5,257 nucleotides of DNA from Clostridia bacterium. GTDB taxonomy: Bacteria; Bacillota; Clostridia; Oscillospirales; CAG-272. Below are positions 3,836 to 5,257 of the stretch, in pieces (the stretch's first letter is position 1; each line of letters starts with the position of its first letter). The notes under the pieces are model-generated. The model made no database searches. It had not been told where the DNA came from and worked only from the letters and a program-made list of their open reading frames with translations. A program made the translations under genes and the position numbers. The DNA lies in assembly GCA_017452565.1 (NCBI GenBank), contig JAFTMF010000005.1, positions 1 through 5,257 of the forward strand. Reading direction: 5' to 3'.

Positions 3836-4777
3836 CTATGCGGGGATTACCCAATCGTCCGGCGGGATGACGATCCGCTGGCCGGTTTCGATGACGTTGC
3901 GATCGGGGATGTTGTTGTAGATGACGATTCGCTCGATGGACACACCGTATTTCTTGGAGATGGAATTCAGCGTGTCTTCGGATGTAACGATGTGCACTAT
4001 CTCAGTGGGTGTGGTGGATTCGGTTTGGGTGCTTTGCACTGACAAGGAATCGGTGGAATCGGTTCCGGTTCCTTCGTCGGGAGTCTCATCGGGAGGGGGA
4101 GTTCCTGCTTCTTCATCGGGAGGAGTGGTCCCCTCTTCGCCATTGGAGGATTCCTCTTCCTCTATGCTTGCGCTGACAGTGGGGGTGACGGTTACTTCCC
4201 CATTTTGCTGTATGTACAACTGATTGCTACTATCGGTATTGTAATGATAATAGATGGAAGTTCCCCAATGCGGCGTGATCTTGATCGTTGCCGTTTCATC
4301 GGCAGGCAGTGCGGACAGATTCAGCTTGAATTCCAACGTAGCAGGCACTGCCGTTGAATCCGGTACTCCACCCACTCCCAACTGCTGGGTGTGGTACTTA
4401 GTGGTGTTGCCTCCAACAGTTACCTCAATCACACCAAATCCGGTGGAGGCTGTTCCCTTCTTCGTCAAGGTCACGGTATACTGTCCACTCTCCAGCTGAT
4501 AGATTCCGCCTTCACCGGCTAAGATTTCCGTTTCGGTGTTGGCTACCGTGTCAATCTTCATCACCGAAACATTCAATCCAAAGTCAGCCGACTGGATGAT
4601 ATTTACACCGGAGGTGACATTATGCGAAAAATAGGCGTATGCGGACAAGCTCATTGCGATTAGGCAGACTATCATCGTCACTACGATTTGTGCTACTTTT
4701 ACCAGCATCACTTTGTCGGTTATCTTGCCGTCGCCCTCTTTGGGGATTCGAAAATACTCGTTATAGAATGATTTCAC
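3836..4777 (-). CDS. SipW-type membrane-anchored surface protein with C-terminal LysM domain
   Basis: The 313-aa protein begins with a short cytoplasmic stretch (MKSFYNEYFRIPKEGDGK), then a hydrophobic segment at about 25-50 ending SLSAYAYFSHNVTSG, which matches the signal region of TasA/camelysin-type proteins processed by SipW-like signal peptidases. A beta-rich ectodomain follows (about 55-200), then an acidic Pro/Thr/Glu/Ser-rich linker (about 205-258) and a LysM peptidoglycan-binding domain at about 261-306 (TSEDTLNSISKKYGVSIERI ... GQRIVIP). The likely role is a cell-wall-attached partner or anchor of a TasA-like fibre outside the membrane. The start is GTG 4777 with AGGAGG 8 nt upstream. 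It begins 30 bp after the preceding TasA-like gene, so the two are probably one operon; no promoter is evident in the gap. Whether the N-terminus is cleaved or stays as an anchor cannot be told from sequence. Confidence 0.9.
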   Translation of the reverse strand: MKSFYNEYFRIPKEGDGKITDKVMLVKVAQIVVTMIVCLIAMSLSAYAYFSHNVTSGVNIIQSADFGLNVSVMKIDTVANTETEILAGEGGIYQLESGQYTVTLTKKGTASTGFGVIEVTVGGNTTKYHTQQLGVGGVPDSTAVPATLEFKLNLSALPADETATIKITPHWGTSIYYHYNTDSSNQLYIQQNGEVTVTPTVSASIEEEESSNGEEGTTPPDEEAGTPPPDETPDEGTGTDSTDSLSVQSTQTESTTPTEIVHIVTSEDTLNSISKKYGVSIERIVIYNNIPDRNVIETGQRIVIPPDDWVIPA

Positions 4778-4807
4778 ATCAATGCCCTCCTTTCTTTGCT
4801 TAATCTA

Positions 4808-5257
4808 TTATGGGGTAGGTTTCTGCTGGGTTGCGTTGACAATCAGTCCCAGCTCAACCTTCGGGATCGTATTGCCGCGGTAGTTGGCTTCGTTGGCAAC
4901 TTCTTTAGGCATCCGAACGATCAAGGCCATATAGACGGTTCCCTTCGCTTCCAGCTCCGCCACGTCGGTGGAGTAGTTGTTCAGCTTCATATTGGCGATC
5001 TCTTCTGCGAGATCGCGAGTCTCGACTTTTTCGTCCAGTTCTTCCTCGGTGTCAGCCGTTACCACGCCGAACTTCAGATAGTCCTGCAAATTAAACTGCT
5101 GACCGAACACGTTGGTGGCAAGCGTATAATCGGTGACGTTCACCGCCGTTTGGAAATCGAAGGGGACGGTTCCCTTGTTCTCGATTTTCAGGAAAACTAC
5201 CTGCACGTAGCCGGGCTCATAGAGAGCCTCATCGTCGAACACCTTTGTTTGGCTGTC
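4808..5257 (-). CDS. TasA/camelysin-like (SipW-dependent) surface protein, C-terminal part, runs off right edge
   Basis: The visible 149 residues begin mid-protein with DSQTKVFDDEALYEPGYVQV and continue VFLKIENKGTVPFDFQTAV, the pattern of TasA/camelysin-family domains (acidic DxALYEPGY followed by a conserved beta strand with 'L K I x N x G T'). The protein ends NATQQKPTP. TasA-type proteins are exported, cleaved by SipW-like peptidases and form biofilm fibres. The frame is open to the right edge, so the GTG at 5242 is internal and the true start and signal peptide lie outside the window. It precedes the LysM protein gene by 30 bp on the same strand. The family call rests on recognised motifs rather than a search; it could alternatively be another fibre-type paralogue of the same superfamily. 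Confidence 0.82.
   Translation of the reverse strand, partial: DSQTKVFDDEALYEPGYVQVVFLKIENKGTVPFDFQTAVNVTDYTLATNVFGQQFNLQDYLKFGVVTADTEEELDEKVETRDLAEEIANMKLNNYSTDVAELEAKGTVYMALIVRMPKEVANEANYRGNTIPKVELGLIVNATQQKPTP

Overview
The window looks like accessory DNA from a Gram-positive anaerobe, most likely a gut Clostridia-type Firmicute. This is inferred from the strong AGGAGG-type ribosome sites, the SipW/TasA-type surface proteins (one with LysM), the D5-type primase/helicase and a tyrosine recombinase of the 'LGH...VIAGxY' class. GC is roughly half by eye. No rRNA, tRNA or CRISPR array was found.

Left part (1-952, minus): the N-terminal 317 residues of a phage/plasmid-type primase-helicase (D5/P4 family, SF3 helicase) running off the left edge. 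Its roughly 175-nt leader (953-1128) is rich in hairpins, some of them mutually exclusive.

Centre (1130-1373): the most unusual object here, a 244-bp non-coding element bounded by 42-bp inverted repeats (39/42 matching, 24 bp perfect). Each arm carries an outward-facing promoter-like TATAAT next to a C/G homopolymer tract (9 G/C in the left arm, 6 in the right). An independent 10-bp-stem hairpin sits almost exactly at the centre. The left arm faces the primase and the right arm faces a structured leader (1374-1762), possibly with one or two tiny ORFs, and then a complete 302-aa tyrosine recombinase (1763-2671, plus). The element could be a shared divergent promoter/operator pair, a recombinase target (invertible or att-like), or a MITE-like insertion.

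Right part (minus strand, 5257 to 2922): a TasA/camelysin-like protein fragment at the right edge, then 30 bp later a SipW-type membrane-anchored protein with a C-terminal LysM domain, then after a strong hairpin a protein that fuses an integrase core-binding (SAM-like) domain, a Cys-rich zinc-ribbon-like module and an AP2 DNA-binding domain, with no recombinase catalytic domain. It converges on the recombinase gene across a hairpin-dense, purine/pyrimidine-skewed spacer (2672-2921).

Working model (inference): a replicative or integrative element (primase plus recombinase, regulated from one symmetric promoter hub) next to, or carrying, a surface-fibre/cell-wall operon, with a catalytically dead integrase-like DNA-binding protein as a candidate accessory factor or regulator.
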